From the NCBI RefSeq assembly GCF_030252185.1, contig NZ_CP126970.1, positions 2,418,001 to 2,482,000 of the forward strand: a stretch of DNA of 64,000 nt, in the 5' to 3' direction. The stretch comes from Corynebacterium suedekumii (GTDB taxonomy: Bacteria; Actinomycetota; Actinomycetes; Mycobacteriales; Mycobacteriaceae). Below are positions 32,782 to 43,624 of this stretch, piece by piece (position 1 is the first letter of the stretch; each line of letters starts with the position of its first letter). The position numbers and the translations under genes were made by a program. The notes beneath the pieces are model-generated. The model searched no databases. It was given only the letters and a program-made list of their open reading frames with translations, and was not told where the DNA came from.

Positions 32782-35025
32782 TCAGTCCTCGACGGGGACC
32801 AGGGAGATCTTGCCGCGGTTGTCGATGTCCGCGATCTCGACCTGGAGCTTGTCACCGACGTTGACCACGTCCTCGACCTTCTCGATGCGCTCGTCGCCGC
32901 CGAGCTTGGAGATGTGGACCAGGCCGTCGCGGCCCGGGGTCAGGGAGATGAACGCGCCGAACGGCACGGTCTTGACCACGGTGCCCAGGTAGCGCTCGCC
33001 GACCTTGGGCAGCTGCGGGTTGGCGATGGAGTTGACCTTCTCGATCGCGGCGTCCGCGGCCTTGCCGGTGGCGGCGGAGACGTAGACGGTGCCGTCGTCC
33101 TCGATGGAGATGTCGGCGCCGGTCTCCTCCGTGATGGAGTTGATGGTCTTGCCCTTCGGGCCGATGAGCTCACCGATCTTGGACACCGAGACCTTGACGG
33201 CGGTGATCTTCGGGGCGAACTCGGACATCTCGTCCGGGGTGTCGATGACATCGGCCATCGTGTCCAGGATGGTGGTGCGGGCCTCCTTGGCCTGCTCCAG
33301 GGCATCGGAGAGCACCTTCGACGGGATGCCGTCGAGCTTGGTGTCCAGCTGGAGGGCGGTGATGAACTCGGAGGTGCCGGCGACCTTGAAGTCCATGTCG
33401 CCGAACGCGTCCTCGGCACCGAGGATGTCGGTCAGGGCGACGTACTCGGTCTCGCCGTCGACGTCACCGGAGACGAGGCCCATGGCGATGCCGGCGACCG
33501 GGGCGCGCAGCGGCACACCGGCGTTGTACATCGACAGGGTGGAGGCGCAGACGGAACCCATGGAGGTCGAACCGTTGGAGCCGAGGGCCTCGGAGACCTG
33601 GCGGATGGTGTACGGGAACTCCTCGCGGGACGGGATCACCGGCACCAGGGCACGCTCGGCGAGGGCACCGTGGCCGATCTCGCGGCGCTTCGGGGAACCG
33701 ACGCGGCCGGTCTCACCGGTGGAGTACGGCGGGAAGTTGTAGTGGTGGATGTAGCGCTTGGACTTCTCCGGGGACAGCGAGTCGATCTGCTGCTCCATCT
33801 TGAGCATGTCCAGGGTGGTCACGCCGAGGATCTGGGTCTCGCCGCGCTCGAAGAGGGCGGAGCCGTGGGCGCGCGGGATGAGCTCGACCTCGACGCTGAG
33901 GTCACGGATGTCGGTGACACCGCGACCGTCGATACGGAAACCCTCGGTGAGGATCTTCGAGCGGACGATGTTCTTCATCACGGCGTTGAAGGCCGCGCGG
34001 ACCTCCTTGGCGGCGTTCGGGTTCTCGGCGAAGGAGCCGACGAGCTGCTCCTCGATCTCCACCATGTAGTCGTTGGAGGCGTCCTCGCGCTCGTGCTTGC
34101 CCTTGATGGTCATGATCTGGGCGAGCTTCTTCGAGGCCTTCTTCTCCACGGCCGCGAACACGTCGTCGGTGTAGGCCGGGAACAGCGGGAAGTCCTGGGT
34201 CTCCTTGGCGGTGCGCTCGGCCAGCTCGGCCTGCGCCTTGCACAGGGTCTCGATGAACGGCTTGGCCGCCTCGATGCCCTCGGAGACGGTGGACTCGGTC
34301 GGTGCCGGGGCGCCGTCCTTGATCAGGTCGTAGACGTTGTTGCCGGCGCCGGCCTCCACCATCATGATGGCGACGTCCTCGGTGGTCTTCCGACCCTGCT
34401 TACGCTCGACCATGCGGCCGGCGACGACCATCTCGAACACGCACTGCTCGCGCTGCGCCTGGTTCGGGAAGGCGACCCACTGGCCCTTCGGGTGCTTGTC
34501 ATCGGCGATCAGGGCGATGCGCACGCCACCGACCGGGCCGGAGACCGGCAGACCGGAGAGCTGGGTGGCGGCGGAGGCGCCGTTGATGGCCACCACGTCG
34601 TAGTAGTCCTCCGGAACCTGGGACATGACGGTGATGACGACCTGGACCTCGTTGCGCAGACCCTTCACGAAGGTCGGGCGCAGCGGACGGTCGATCAGCC
34701 GGCAGGCCAGGATCGCGTCGGTCGACGGGCGACCCTCGCGGCGGAAGAAGGAACCGGGGATACGGCCGGCGGCGTACATCCGCTCTTCCACGTCCACGGT
34801 CAGCGGGAAAAAGTCGAAGCCCTCGCGGGGCTGGTTCGATGCCGTGGTGGTGGCCAGCAGCATGTTGTCCTCATCCAGGTACGTGGTGACGGAGCCACCG
34901 GCCTGACGGGCGAGCTGCCCGGTCTCGAAGGTGATGGTGCGCTGACCGAAGTCGCCGTTGTCGATGTGGGCCTTAACTTCGGTGATGCCGAAATCTTCAT
35001 CAACGTTGATTTCAACGTTTGTCAT
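32782..35025 (-). CDS. pnp: Polyribonucleotide nucleotidyltransferase (PNPase)
   Basis: PNPase degrades RNA 3' to 5' with phosphate and also makes (p)ppGpp in some actinobacteria (GpsI). The 747-residue protein has two RNase PH domains, the helical linker, a KH domain ([21 protein letters not shown]) and a C-terminal S1 domain ([29 protein letters not shown]). It lies downstream of rpsO on the same strand, separated by a rightward gene. Confidence 0.97.
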   Translation of the reverse strand: MTNVEINVDEDFGITEVKAHIDNGDFGQRTITFETGQLARQAGGSVTTYLDEDNMLLATTTASNQPREGFDFFPLTVDVEERMYAAGRIPGSFFRREGRPSTDAILACRLIDRPLRPTFVKGLRNEVQVVITVMSQVPEDYYDVVAINGASAATQLSGLPVSGPVGGVRIALIADDKHPKGQWVAFPNQAQREQCVFEMVVAGRMVERKQGRKTTEDVAIMMVEAGAGNNVYDLIKDGAPAPTESTVSEGIEAAKPFIETLCKAQAELAERTAKETQDFPLFPAYTDDVFAAVEKKASKKLAQIMTIKGKHEREDASNDYMVEIEEQLVGSFAENPNAAKEVRAAFNAVMKNIVRSKILTEGFRIDGRGVTDIRDLSVEVELIPRAHGSALFERGETQILGVTTLDMLKMEQQIDSLSPEKSKRYIHHYNFPPYSTGETGRVGSPKRREIGHGALAERALVPVIPSREEFPYTIRQVSEALGSNGSTSMGSVCASTLSMYNAGVPLRAPVAGIAMGLVSGDVDGETEYVALTDILGAEDAFGDMDFKVAGTSEFITALQLDTKLDGIPSKVLSDALEQAKEARTTILDTMADVIDTPDEMSEFAPKITAVKVSVSKIGELIGPKGKTINSITEETGADISIEDDGTVYVSAATGKAADAAIEKVNSIANPQLPKVGERYLGTVVKTVPFGAFISLTPGRDGLVHISKLGGDERIEKVEDVVNVGDKLQVEIADIDNRGKISLVPVED

Positions 35026-35115
35026 AGGGGGTTACTCCTCAAAGGGGTCGTGCTCGACGATCGTCGGTGCCGCCGGAAATGCTGTCAAATGCAACGAGTC
35101 TCTACACTATCAGGT

Positions 35116-35643
35116 ATGTCAATGCTGGTGATCTGGATCATCCCCACTCTGTTGTGGCTGCTTGTCCACCGCTTCTCCCCCGGCGCTGTCGGGGTGGCCG
35201 GTCTGTTCTGGCCGCGGTGGCGATGGCTGGCTGCCGGCGTCGGCGTTGGTGTGCTGTCGCTGGGCCTCGGCTGGCTGGCGCTGTCGCTCATCCCCGCCTC
35301 GTCGCTCGATCACCCGGACGTCACCGGCCCGATCGTCTCCCTGGTCGGGGGCCTGTCCGTCGCAGCCGCCGCCCTCGGCGAGGAGATCTTCTTCCGCGGC
35401 TTCCTCCAGGGCCTGCTCGACCGCTGGCGCGGCCCCCACCTCGCCCTCTGGGGGCAGGCGTTCGCCTTCCTTATCCCCCACCTCCTGCTCCTGCTTATCG
35501 ACGTCCACCTGTACCCCCTCGTCATCGTCCAGTTCGGCGTCGGCATCCTGCTCGGCTGGCTGCGCCTGCGATCCGATTCCCTCTGGCCGGCCGCGGTAGC
35601 TCACGTGATCACCAACGTGGGCACCGGGCTGCTGCTGGTGTGA
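35116..35643 (+). CDS. CPBP family intramembrane metalloprotease
   Basis: The 175-residue protein has about five or six membrane helices and the CPBP/Abi active-site motifs: EEIFFRG, the histidine in FLIPHLLL, and a final HVITN. The bacterial substrates of such proteases are mostly unknown. TACACT (35103-35108) lies 7 bp before the ATG, so the message is probably leaderless. It lies divergently from pnp and convergently to rpsO. Confidence 0.9.
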   Translation: MSMLVIWIIPTLLWLLVHRFSPGAVGVAGLFWPRWRWLAAGVGVGVLSLGLGWLALSLIPASSLDHPDVTGPIVSLVGGLSVAAAALGEEIFFRGFLQGLLDRWRGPHLALWGQAFAFLIPHLLLLLIDVHLYPLVIVQFGVGILLGWLRLRSDSLWPAAVAHVITNVGTGLLLV

Positions 35644-35651
35644 ATCACGAA

Positions 35652-35681
35652 ACCCGCCGCACCTGGACGGTGACGGCGGGT
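35652..35681. terminator. Bidirectional terminator hairpin between the CPBP gene and rpsO
   Basis: ACCCGCCGCACC pairs with GGTGACGGCGGGT around TGGAC, with one bulged A. It is flanked by AAA upstream and by GAAA downstream, so each strand has a short T run. It lies between convergent genes. Confidence 0.75.
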
Positions 35682-35704
35682 GAAATGTGGCGCTCTTGGC
35701 GACC

Positions 35705-35974
35705 TTAGCGACGCAGGCCCAGGCGGGCGATCAGGTCACGGTAGCGGTCGATGTTGTTGGCTGCCAGGTACTTCAGCAGGCCACGACGACGGCCGACGAG
35801 CAGCAGCAGACCACGACGGGAGTGGTGATCGTGCTTGTGGAACTTCAGGTGCTCGGTCAGGGTGTTGATGCGGGAGGTCAGCATTGCGACCTGCGCCTCG
35901 GGGGAACCGGTGTCGGTCTCGTGGAGGCCGTACTCCTTGAGGATTTCACTCTTCTGCTCGGAAGTCAGAGCCAT
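35705..35974 (-). CDS. rpsO: 30S ribosomal protein S15
   Basis: S15 binds 16S rRNA early in 30S assembly. The 89-residue sequence is typical ([35 protein letters not shown]). A hairpin upstream at 36032-36055 separates it from the preceding gene. Confidence 0.98.
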   Translation of the reverse strand: MALTSEQKSEILKEYGLHETDTGSPEAQVAMLTSRINTLTEHLKFHKHDHHSRRGLLLLVGRRRGLLKYLAANNIDRYRDLIARLGLRR

Positions 35975-36031
35975 GATGTGTCTCTTTTCGTTGTTTCAGT
36001 CCACATGAAATGTCCCGGTCATCCGGGTGGC

Positions 36032-36055
36032 GCGACTGCTGTGGACCGCAGTCGC
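36032..36055 (-). terminator. Hairpin after the 36074 gene, upstream of rpsO
   Basis: GCGACTGC (36032-36039) and GCAGTCGC (36048-36055) form a perfect 8-bp stem 19 bp after the stop of the upstream gene. It probably ends the ribF/nucleoside hydrolase transcript or acts as a leader structure for rpsO. Confidence 0.5.
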
Positions 36056-36073
36056 ATAAAGCCTCCGAGAATG

Positions 36074-36829
36074 TTACCTGGTCACCGGGGGCTGGAACAA
36101 ATCCGATCCCTCTGCGACGACCCACGCCTCCGCCTGCGTGTACACGATCGCGAACGGCAGTGCCTTGTTCTCGTTGCCCTCGCTGAACCAGAACAGGACC
36201 GGCCCCTTCTCCCCCAGCTTGGCGTCGCGTCGGCCGCCGAAGGAGGGCAGGCTCATGGGGATGACGGTCTCGGCGGTGACGTGGGCGCCGTGTTCGTCGA
36301 TGACGGCGGTGATCTTCTGGCGGGCGGAGCGGTCGAGGCCTTTGACGAAGGCTTCGTAGTTGACGTTCTGCTGCGGGACGGTGAGGGTGTCCACGCGCTT
36401 GTCGTGGCGGGAGAAGTCGCGCATCCAGGTGCGGACGCGCTCGGTGATCTCCAGGGAGTCCAACGGGGTCTCGGCGGGTAGTTCGGCGAACCAGGCGCGG
36501 AGTTTGTCGCCGTTGAGGCGGACGCTGACGCGGGCCACGGGGACGTCGTCAAGCTGGGCGACCTTGGCGCCGGACAAGCGCACGCCGCTGGCCTCGGTGC
36601 CGCGGTACGTGGTGAACACCTCCCGGCTGGCGTCGCGGTCCCAGGTCAGTTGGCCGGTGTCGATGCGGGCGATGACCGCGAAGGGGCCGACTTCGACCTC
36701 GGACAGGTCGACCAGGTGGTCGGGCAGGTCGCCGTCGAAGGCCTCCGGCAGCTGCACGGTAAGCAGTTGTTCGGCCGCGATGCGGAGGGTGACGGGGTCG
36801 AATGCGGCGATGCCGTTGCGCAGCTCCAT
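36074..36829 (-). CDS. Conserved protein of unknown function
   Basis: I do not recognise a family for this 251-residue soluble protein. It has no signal peptide or membrane segment. Its sequence alternates beta-like stretches (GPFAVIARIDTGQLTWD) with helices and lacks obvious catalytic motifs. AGGAGG lies about 8 bases before the ATG, and it starts 11 bp after the nucleoside hydrolase, so the two are probably cotranscribed. A role linked to nucleoside salvage is only a guess from position. Confidence 0.75.
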   Translation of the reverse strand: MELRNGIAAFDPVTLRIAAEQLLTVQLPEAFDGDLPDHLVDLSEVEVGPFAVIARIDTGQLTWDRDASREVFTTYRGTEASGVRLSGAKVAQLDDVPVARVSVRLNGDKLRAWFAELPAETPLDSLEITERVRTWMRDFSRHDKRVDTLTVPQQNVNYEAFVKGLDRSARQKITAVIDEHGAHVTAETVIPMSLPSFGGRRDAKLGEKGPVLFWFSEGNENKALPFAIVYTQAEAWVVAEGSDLFQPPVTR

Positions 36830-36840
36830 GGGGGTTCCTC

Positions 36841-37794
36841 CTAGGTGTTTTCCGCAATCCTAGTCAGGCGGGTCATGAACTCGCCGAGGAATCGTTCGGC
36901 GTCGACACCGAGAGCCACGTGGGCGGTCTTGACGGGGTCGTTGAGACGGGTCTCGTCGGCGATGGTGCGGCCCCGGGTCTCGCCCTCGGTGTCCACCTTG
37001 AGGTTGGTGTGGAACAGGTCGACCAGGGTGGGGTCGACGGCGACGGCGACGGCGAGCGGGTCGTGGAGGCCACAGCCGCCGAGGTGCGGGGCGGTCGTCT
37101 CGTAGGCGGTGATGTAGTAGTCGGTGGCATCCGCGAGGAAGTCGCCGCCCGGGGTGCCCAGTTCCCGCCACTTGGCGGTGTGTTCGGTGGTGAGCAGGGT
37201 CTGCAGGGTGACGTCGAGGCCGATCATGGTGACGTCGTGGGCGCGGCGGAAGAGCAGGTCGGTGGCGGCCGGGTCCTGGTTGATGTTGGCCTCGGCCCAG
37301 GGCCGGACGTTGCCGGGCACGCTCAGGGCGCCACCCATCATGATGATGTGGACGTTCTCGGCGAAGGTGTCGTCGGCCTCGACGGCGGCGGCGATGGTGG
37401 TGGACGGCCCGGTGGGGACGATGACCAGGTCGTCGCCGTGGTCGCGGACGGAGCGCAGCAGGAAGTCGACGGCACCTTCCTTCTGAACCTGGCCGGTCGG
37501 CTCGGGGAGGACGGCCTCGCCGATGCCGTTGGTGCCGTGAATGAACTCGGAGATCTCCAGGACCTCGAAACCGTCCCGGTCGCTGGCGTGCGGCGGGCCG
37601 GCGAAGACAGGGACGTCCGGGCGGCCGAAGAGTTCGAGGATGGCCAGGGCGTTGCGCACGCCGGTGTCCACGAGGACGTTGCCGTAGGTGCCGGTCACGC
37701 CGATGAGGTCGAGCTCGGGTGAGCCGAGGGCGTACGCCAGGGCGAGGGCGTCGTCGATGCCGGTGTCCAGGTCGAGGATGATCTTGCGTGCCAC
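36841..37794 (-). CDS. Inosine-uridine preferring nucleoside hydrolase
   Basis: This enzyme cleaves ribonucleosides to base and ribose. The calcium-binding and catalytic motif DLDTGIDDALAL is at residues 8-19, with further family motifs MMGGAL and a downstream histidine region. The 317-residue length is normal. The start is a GTG with TAGGAG upstream. It follows ribF by 9 bp, so the three genes ribF, this and 36074 form one operon. Confidence 0.93.
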   Translation of the reverse strand: MARKIILDLDTGIDDALALAYALGSPELDLIGVTGTYGNVLVDTGVRNALAILELFGRPDVPVFAGPPHASDRDGFEVLEISEFIHGTNGIGEAVLPEPTGQVQKEGAVDFLLRSVRDHGDDLVIVPTGPSTTIAAAVEADDTFAENVHIIMMGGALSVPGNVRPWAEANINQDPAATDLLFRRAHDVTMIGLDVTLQTLLTTEHTAKWRELGTPGGDFLADATDYYITAYETTAPHLGGCGLHDPLAVAVAVDPTLVDLFHTNLKVDTEGETRGRTIADETRLNDPVKTAHVALGVDAERFLGEFMTRLTRIAENT

Positions 37795-37803
37795 AGCGTG
37801 CTC

Positions 37804-38810
<1,007 letters not shown>

Positions 38811-39704
38811 ATGACTGATGCGCTTGCCGGTTCCGGACTCGTCGTGGTGGACAAGCCGGCGGGCATGACCTCCCATGATGTGGTCGCCCGCCTGCGCAGG
38901 ATCTTCGGCACCCGCCGCGTCGGCCACGCCGGCACCCTCGACCCGATGGCCACCGGTGTGCTCGTCGCCGGGGTGGAACGGGGCACGAAGTTCCTCGCCC
39001 ACCTCGTTGCCACCACGAAGTCCTACGACGCGACCATCCGCCTGGGTGCGGCGACGACCACGGACGACGCCGAGGGTGAGGTCGTCTCGTCGGGGGACGC
39101 GACGTCGATACGCGCGGAGCAGGTGCTCGCCGGGATGGCGGAGCTGACCGGCGACATCATGCAGCGCCCCGCCAGCGTCAGCGCCATCAAGATCGGCGGC
39201 CGCCGCGCCCACGAACTCGTCCGCTCCGGCGAAGACGTCGAGATCCCCGCCCGCCCGGTCACCATCACGCGTTTCGACGCCCGCGCCTTCCGCCGCGACG
39301 GCCCCTTCCTCGACGTCGACGTGCGCGTCGACTGCTCGTCGGGCACCTACATCCGCTCGCTGGCCCGCGACCTCGGCGACGCCCTCGGAGTCGGCGGCCA
39401 CCTCACCACCCTGCGCCGCACCTCCGTCGGGCCCTTCCAGCTTGACGACGCCCTCACCCTCGACACCCTGACCACCTCACCGCAGCTCTCCCTCACCCTC
39501 GACCAGGCCCTCACCCGCTCCTACCCCGTCCTGGAACTGACCGCCGACGAGGCGGCCGCACTGGCCATGGGCAAATGGCTCGAACCCCGTGGCCTCGACG
39601 GTGTCCACGCCGCCGTCGCGCCGGACGGGAAGGCCATCGCGCTTGTCCGCGAGAAGGGCACCCGCCTGTCCACCGTCTTCGTCGCCCGGCCGTCCACGCT
39701 CTAA
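38811..39704 (+). CDS. truB: tRNA pseudouridine(55) synthase
   Basis: TruB makes pseudouridine 55 in the T-loop of tRNAs. The catalytic aspartate lies in GHAGTLDPMATGVL (about residues 40-53). Other motifs are KSYDATIRLG and RPASVSAIKIGGRRA. The 297-residue length and the C-terminal PUA-like segment are normal. The ATG is probably leaderless, with TACACT 6 bp upstream. The stop overlaps the convergent gene by 4 bp. Confidence 0.96.
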   Translation: MTDALAGSGLVVVDKPAGMTSHDVVARLRRIFGTRRVGHAGTLDPMATGVLVAGVERGTKFLAHLVATTKSYDATIRLGAATTTDDAEGEVVSSGDATSIRAEQVLAGMAELTGDIMQRPASVSAIKIGGRRAHELVRSGEDVEIPARPVTITRFDARAFRRDGPFLDVDVRVDCSSGTYIRSLARDLGDALGVGGHLTTLRRTSVGPFQLDDALTLDTLTTSPQLSLTLDQALTRSYPVLELTADEAAALAMGKWLEPRGLDGVHAAVAPDGKAIALVREKGTRLSTVFVARPSTL

Positions 39705-40624
39705 GCCGCCTTCGCCGCGTGGGCCCGTAACGCGTCCCGCAGCATGCCGAGGAAACTGCCCTCCGCCAGATCAGCATGCGTGACATGCAGACGGGGAATC
39801 CCCGCATTCGTCAACGCCCGGTCCCGCTCCCGGTCCCGCCGCATCTGCTCCTCCGGGGCGATACCGGTGCTCACCCCGTCATACTTGAGATCCCCGTCCG
39901 TCTCCACGACCTGGAACCCGTTGACCAGGATGTCCACCCGGTACCGGCCGTCCAACACGCTGACCTGGAGCTCCACGCTGGTGACCTCCGGCAGCTCCGC
40001 CGTGAGAATCTGCGCCCGGGCCCACGACTCGATGGGGCTCTCCGCCCGCGGGTCCGCCAGCTCCAGTGCGCGGCGGGCTGCCTGGAGCCCACGCATCCGG
40101 CCCAGCTGGTCGATCGTCTCCTCCGCCCGCGCCCGGGTCATCCCCGGCATGGCCAGGATGTGGTCGAACGCCACGATCCCGTCGATCACCCCGTGGTGCC
40201 GGGACAGATCCACCGCCGTCCGGATGATCCGGGTCACCCGGGCGCCGTGGTGCTCCGTGACGTGCTCCGGAAACAACGCCGCCTTGCGATACTCCACCCC
40301 CTGCGGCCACTGACCCCTCGGCGGCCGAGACAGTCCCGGCAGAGACAACGTCACCGGCTCATTCCAGCCGAGGACCGGAATGCCGTGCAGCCGGGCCGCA
40401 GACTTGCCCACCACGACCGCTTTCCGGGTACCGAGCCCGACTCTGAATGCTCTCAGCTCTTGTCTCTCCCACACACGCAGCGCCGCATACTCCTGCGTCG
40501 GCACAGCAATCTCCGGGCACAACAGGGTGAATCGTCCACGAGCCAGCTCCGCCCGAAAGGCCGGTGTCCCGGCCTGGTGTGACCGCATCCGGATCAACTC
40601 GATCCTGTCGTGCCAGTTCTGCAT
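39701..40624 (-). CDS. AbiEi/DUF559-like protein with Vsr-type nuclease domain
   Basis: The 307-residue protein has an N-terminal half resembling AbiEi-type antitoxin proteins (KAVVVGKSAARLHGIPVLGWNEPVTL) and a C-terminal half with a PD-(D/E)xK pattern like DUF559/Vsr endonucleases: E in ESPIESWARAQIL, D in YRVDILVNGFQ and E-x-D-G-D in VVETDGDLKYDG. Such proteins are common and multicopy in actinobacteria; their function is unknown. No toxin partner is adjacent. The ATG at 40624 is preceded by GATACT 6 bp upstream. Confidence 0.72.
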   Translation of the reverse strand: MQNWHDRIELIRMRSHQAGTPAFRAELARGRFTLLCPEIAVPTQEYAALRVWERQELRAFRVGLGTRKAVVVGKSAARLHGIPVLGWNEPVTLSLPGLSRPPRGQWPQGVEYRKAALFPEHVTEHHGARVTRIIRTAVDLSRHHGVIDGIVAFDHILAMPGMTRARAEETIDQLGRMRGLQAARRALELADPRAESPIESWARAQILTAELPEVTSVELQVSVLDGRYRVDILVNGFQVVETDGDLKYDGVSTGIAPEEQMRRDRERDRALTNAGIPRLHVTHADLAEGSFLGMLRDALRAHAAKAA

Positions 40625-40724
40625 GACCGCAGTATCACCCCGACCGCCCACGAGGTCCACCGACAGTGCCTTCTGGCTGTGGATGAATGGCCGTGGGCGA
40701 GGACTTGTCCACAGGGCATGAGCT

Positions 40725-40802
40725 AAAGGGCATTCGAGCAGGGGCATATGACGGGTTCTGGAGAGGTCGCTCTCGATTGATACCCCTACTCAAATGCCCC
40801 TT
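40725..40802. terminator. Long inverted repeat after pptA
   Basis: AAAGGGCATTCGAGCAGGGG (40725-40744) is matched by an inverted copy at 40783-40802 with 17 of 20 pairs. The loop itself holds GAGAGGTCGCTCTC. It begins 26 bp after the pptA stop and probably ends the long rimP-to-pptA operon. Confidence 0.6.
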
Positions 40803-40828
40803 CCCGAATACCCCAGGACTGCCCCGCC

Positions 40829-41494
40829 CTACGTCACCGCCGTCGCCGCGATGACGTAGCCGTCGCGGACGACCCACCGGCCGGTGATGAACGGGACCGG
40901 GGTCGGCCGGACGAGGAGGTAGGAGATGAAGGTCCCGTCGTCGCGGAGGTCGATCTCAGCGTCCTCGAATCCGAGCCACCGGTGGGTCATGGGGAACCAG
41001 GCCTTGTAGGTGGCTTCCTTGGCGCAGAACAGCAGGCGGTCGGCGCAGTCGACGCCGTTGGCGCGGAGTCGGTCGAGCTGGGCCATCTCGCCTCGTCGGG
41101 CGACGGAGCCGATGATCTCGCGGGGCAGCGCCTCGGCGGGTTCAGCGTCGAGGCCCATGGAGCGGACGGTGGTGGTCGGGGCGACGACGGCGGCCCGGAA
41201 CCCTTCGGTGTGGGTCATGGAACCGGTGACCCCGGCGGGCCACAGGGGCATGCCGCGTTCGCCGCGCAGGATGGGCTCCAGACTGTCGAGTCCGGGGATG
41301 CCCAGGTCACCGAGGGCTTTGTGGGCGCACCAGCGGGCGTCGCCGAACTCGGCCTTGCGGATATCCACGGAGTGGGACACGAGGGCCTGTTCCAGGGGGT
41401 GGAGTCCGAGGTAGTTCTGCAGGTCGGGGCGGTGCCTGTCGGTGATGACGTAACAGAACTGCGAGTCGGACGGGAAGAGGGAGTGGTCAAGCAT
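40829..41494 (-). CDS. pptA: 4'-phosphopantetheinyl transferase
   Basis: This PptT-type enzyme attaches phosphopantetheine from CoA to carrier proteins of fatty acid, mycolate and siderophore synthesis. Motifs are GSMTHTEGF, the magnesium-binding GLDAEP and FCAKEATYKAWFP. The 221-residue length fits. It overlaps the phosphoesterase upstream by 8 bp, the same pairing as pptT (Rv2794c) and pptH (Rv2795c) in Mycobacterium tuberculosis. Confidence 0.94.
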   Translation of the reverse strand: MLDHSLFPSDSQFCYVITDRHRPDLQNYLGLHPLEQALVSHSVDIRKAEFGDARWCAHKALGDLGIPGLDSLEPILRGERGMPLWPAGVTGSMTHTEGFRAAVVAPTTTVRSMGLDAEPAEALPREIIGSVARRGEMAQLDRLRANGVDCADRLLFCAKEATYKAWFPMTHRWLGFEDAEIDLRDDGTFISYLLVRPTPVPFITGRWVVRDGYVIAATAVT

Positions 41495-42296
41495 CGGACT
41501 CCCCCATCGTCATCACGGGGTAGGGCCAGGGGTTGAGGTGGCCGTGGCGTTCCCATTCGCGTGGGTAGCCGAGGGAGACCTCGATGTGGCGGACGCCGGC
41601 GACCTCACGTTCGCCGGGCATGTGGAGGTGGCCGTAGATGACGGCCTGTGCGTTGTAGCGTTCGGCCCAGGTCCGGGTGTGGCGGGTGCCGCACCACAGG
41701 GCGATCTCGGGGATGCGCATGTCCAGGGTGGGTTCCTGGATGAGGGGCCAGTGGTTGATGAGGATGGTCGGCCCGTTGATCCGGGAGAGTCGTTTGATGG
41801 AGTACGCGAGGCGGTCCCAGCACCAGGCGCGGATGTCCACGAAGGGGGCGATGGCGAACTCGTCGGTCATCATGATCTGTTTGTCGCGGGCGGCGGCGAC
41901 GGCCTGTTCGACGGTCATGCCGGCGCCGCGGAAGCTGTAGTCGTAGAGCGTGAACAGCGGGACGAGGGTGACGCCGTTGAACACGGGGTACGGGTCCTCG
42001 GGGGTGAGGACGTCGATGGCGCGGCAGCTCTCGACGAGTTCGTCGTACTTCTCCCGGCCCTGGTGGCGTTCGGTGGAGCGGGAGAACAGTTCGTGGTTGC
42101 CGGGTACCCAGATGACCTGGGCGAAGCGGCGTCGCAGTTGGCCGAGGATCTGGATGACCAGGTCGGTGCGTTCGGCGACGTCACCGGCGACGATGAGCCA
42201 GTCGGAGGGGTCGGCGGGCTGGATCTCGTCGATCCGGGCCGCGTTGGCCTTGACGGCGGCGTGGAGGTCGCTGACCGCCCACAGTGTTGTTGTCAT
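41487..42296 (-). CDS. Metallophosphoesterase, probable phosphopantetheinyl hydrolase (PptH-like)
   Basis: The 269-residue protein has the calcineurin-type motifs SDLHAA, GDVAERTD, GNHELF, NHWP and GHLHMPG. In M. tuberculosis the neighbour of pptT is PptH, which removes phosphopantetheine from carrier proteins and so opposes PptT. The overlapping gene order here supports the same role. GGAGG lies near the ATG. A second, similar gene is at 45074-45876. Confidence 0.85.
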   Translation of the reverse strand: MTTTLWAVSDLHAAVKANAARIDEIQPADPSDWLIVAGDVAERTDLVIQILGQLRRRFAQVIWVPGNHELFSRSTERHQGREKYDELVESCRAIDVLTPEDPYPVFNGVTLVPLFTLYDYSFRGAGMTVEQAVAAARDKQIMMTDEFAIAPFVDIRAWCWDRLAYSIKRLSRINGPTILINHWPLIQEPTLDMRIPEIALWCGTRHTRTWAERYNAQAVIYGHLHMPGEREVAGVRHIEVSLGYPREWERHGHLNPWPYPVMTMGESDA

Positions 42297-43624
42297 GACC
42301 TACCTCCTTGTTCTGTGTCTACCACAGGGTCGACCACGGCCCAGCGCATGGACCGGAAACGCCAGACCACGGCGGCGAGACGGATCGCGATGAACGCGAG
42401 GAGGCCGATCCAGATGCCGGTGAGGCCGCCGTCGACGGCGTAGGAGATCCACACGCCGGGCAGGAATCCGATGAGGACGGAGGCGATGGTGATGGTGCGC
42501 AGGTAGGCCGCGTCGCCGGCACCGAGGAGCACGCCGTCGAGGGCGAAGACGACGCCGCCGAGGACGATCATGATGATCATGAGCCACCACGGCGTCGACA
42601 AGGTGGCCAGCACGTCAGCGTCGCGGGTGAAGATCCGTGGGATCACGCCGGCGAGCACGGCGAACACGAGGCCGAGTGCCCCGGCGAAGACCATGGAGTA
42701 CGCCGTCACGCGCACGCCCACCTGCTTTGCGACGCCCACCGTCCCCCGGCCGAGCGCCGCACCCGTCAGCGCCTGTGCGGCGATGGCCAGGCTGTCGAGC
42801 ACGAGGGTGATGAAGTTCCACAGCTGCAGCATGATCTGGTGCGCCGCCAGCGAGGAGGTGCCGAAGCGGGCGGCGACCGCCGCGGCGGAGACGAAGGCCA
42901 CCTGGAAGGACAGGGACCGGAGGATGAGGTCTCGGCCCATGACCAGCTGACGTTTCATGATCGACCACTGCGGAGCCCAGCTGCCCTCATGTTCCCGGTG
43001 CAGGGCGACGAGGAAACACACCGAGGTGATAGTCAGGCCGATGACGTTGGCCATGGCGGAGCCCTCGAGTCCGTAACGCGCGACGAGCACGGGGATGAGG
43101 ATCGCCCCGGGGATGACGCCGGCGAGGGTGAAGTACAGCGGCCAGCGGGTGTTCTGGACGCCGCGGAGCCAACCGTTGCCGGCCATGTCGATGAGCGTGA
43201 GCGGGATCGCCAGTGCCGCGATGTGCATCCAGCTGGCCGCCGCGGCCGCGGTGTCGGGGTTGCCGGTCAGGGCGAGAGCGATGCGCTCGGCGAAGATCCA
43301 CACCAGGGTCGCGATGACCAGCCCCACCCCGAGGCCCACCCAGGTGGCCTGGACTCCCTCGGCGACGGCCTCGCGACGATTACCGGCGCCGAACAGGCGG
43401 GCCGAGCGGGCGGTGGTGCCGTAGGACAGGAAGGTCAGCTGCGTGGTGACGGTCGACTGCACCGTCGTGCCGGCCGCGAGTGCGGCGAGCTCGAAGGAGC
43501 CGAGGTGGCCGATGACGGCGGTGTCGAGAAGCAGGTACAGCGGGGTCGCCGCCAGGACGCCGAGGGCGGGCAGCGCCAGGGCGAAGATCTGCCGTGCCGT
43601 GACCTGCGGGACCTGGCCGGTCAC
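42293..43624 (-). CDS. dinF: MATE family efflux transporter, DinF type
   Basis: The 443-residue protein has twelve predicted membrane helices and the MATE features LALPALGVLAATPLYLLLDTAVIGHLG and GTTVQSTVTTQLTFLSYGTTA. It should export organic cations or other small molecules by ion antiport. It overlaps both neighbours by 4 bp, and the DHH-dinF order is that of mycobacteria (Rv2837c-Rv2836c). Confidence 0.92.
   Translation of the reverse strand: MTGQVPQVTARQIFALALPALGVLAATPLYLLLDTAVIGHLGSFELAALAAGTTVQSTVTTQLTFLSYGTTARSARLFGAGNRREAVAEGVQATWVGLGVGLVIATLVWIFAERIALALTGNPDTAAAAASWMHIAALAIPLTLIDMAGNGWLRGVQNTRWPLYFTLAGVIPGAILIPVLVARYGLEGSAMANVIGLTITSVCFLVALHREHEGSWAPQWSIMKRQLVMGRDLILRSLSFQVAFVSAAAVAARFGTSSLAAHQIMLQLWNFITLVLDSLAIAAQALTGAALGRGTVGVAKQVGVRVTAYSMVFAGALGLVFAVLAGVIPRIFTRDADVLATLSTPWWLMIIMIVLGGVVFALDGVLLGAGDAAYLRTITIASVLIGFLPGVWISYAVDGGLTGIWIGLLAFIAIRLAAVVWRFRSMRWAVVDPVVDTEQGGRS

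Noticed and set aside
32914..35643. Open frame of 909 codons opposite pnp and into the CPBP gene
   Set aside because: It is low-complexity Gly/Asp/Val/Leu sequence typical of the complement of GC-rich genes, and pnp is certain.
39701..40624. Toxin-antitoxin or defence system around the AbiEi/DUF559-like gene
   Set aside because: No toxin, helicase or methylase partner is adjacent; the neighbours are truB and pptA, both core genes.
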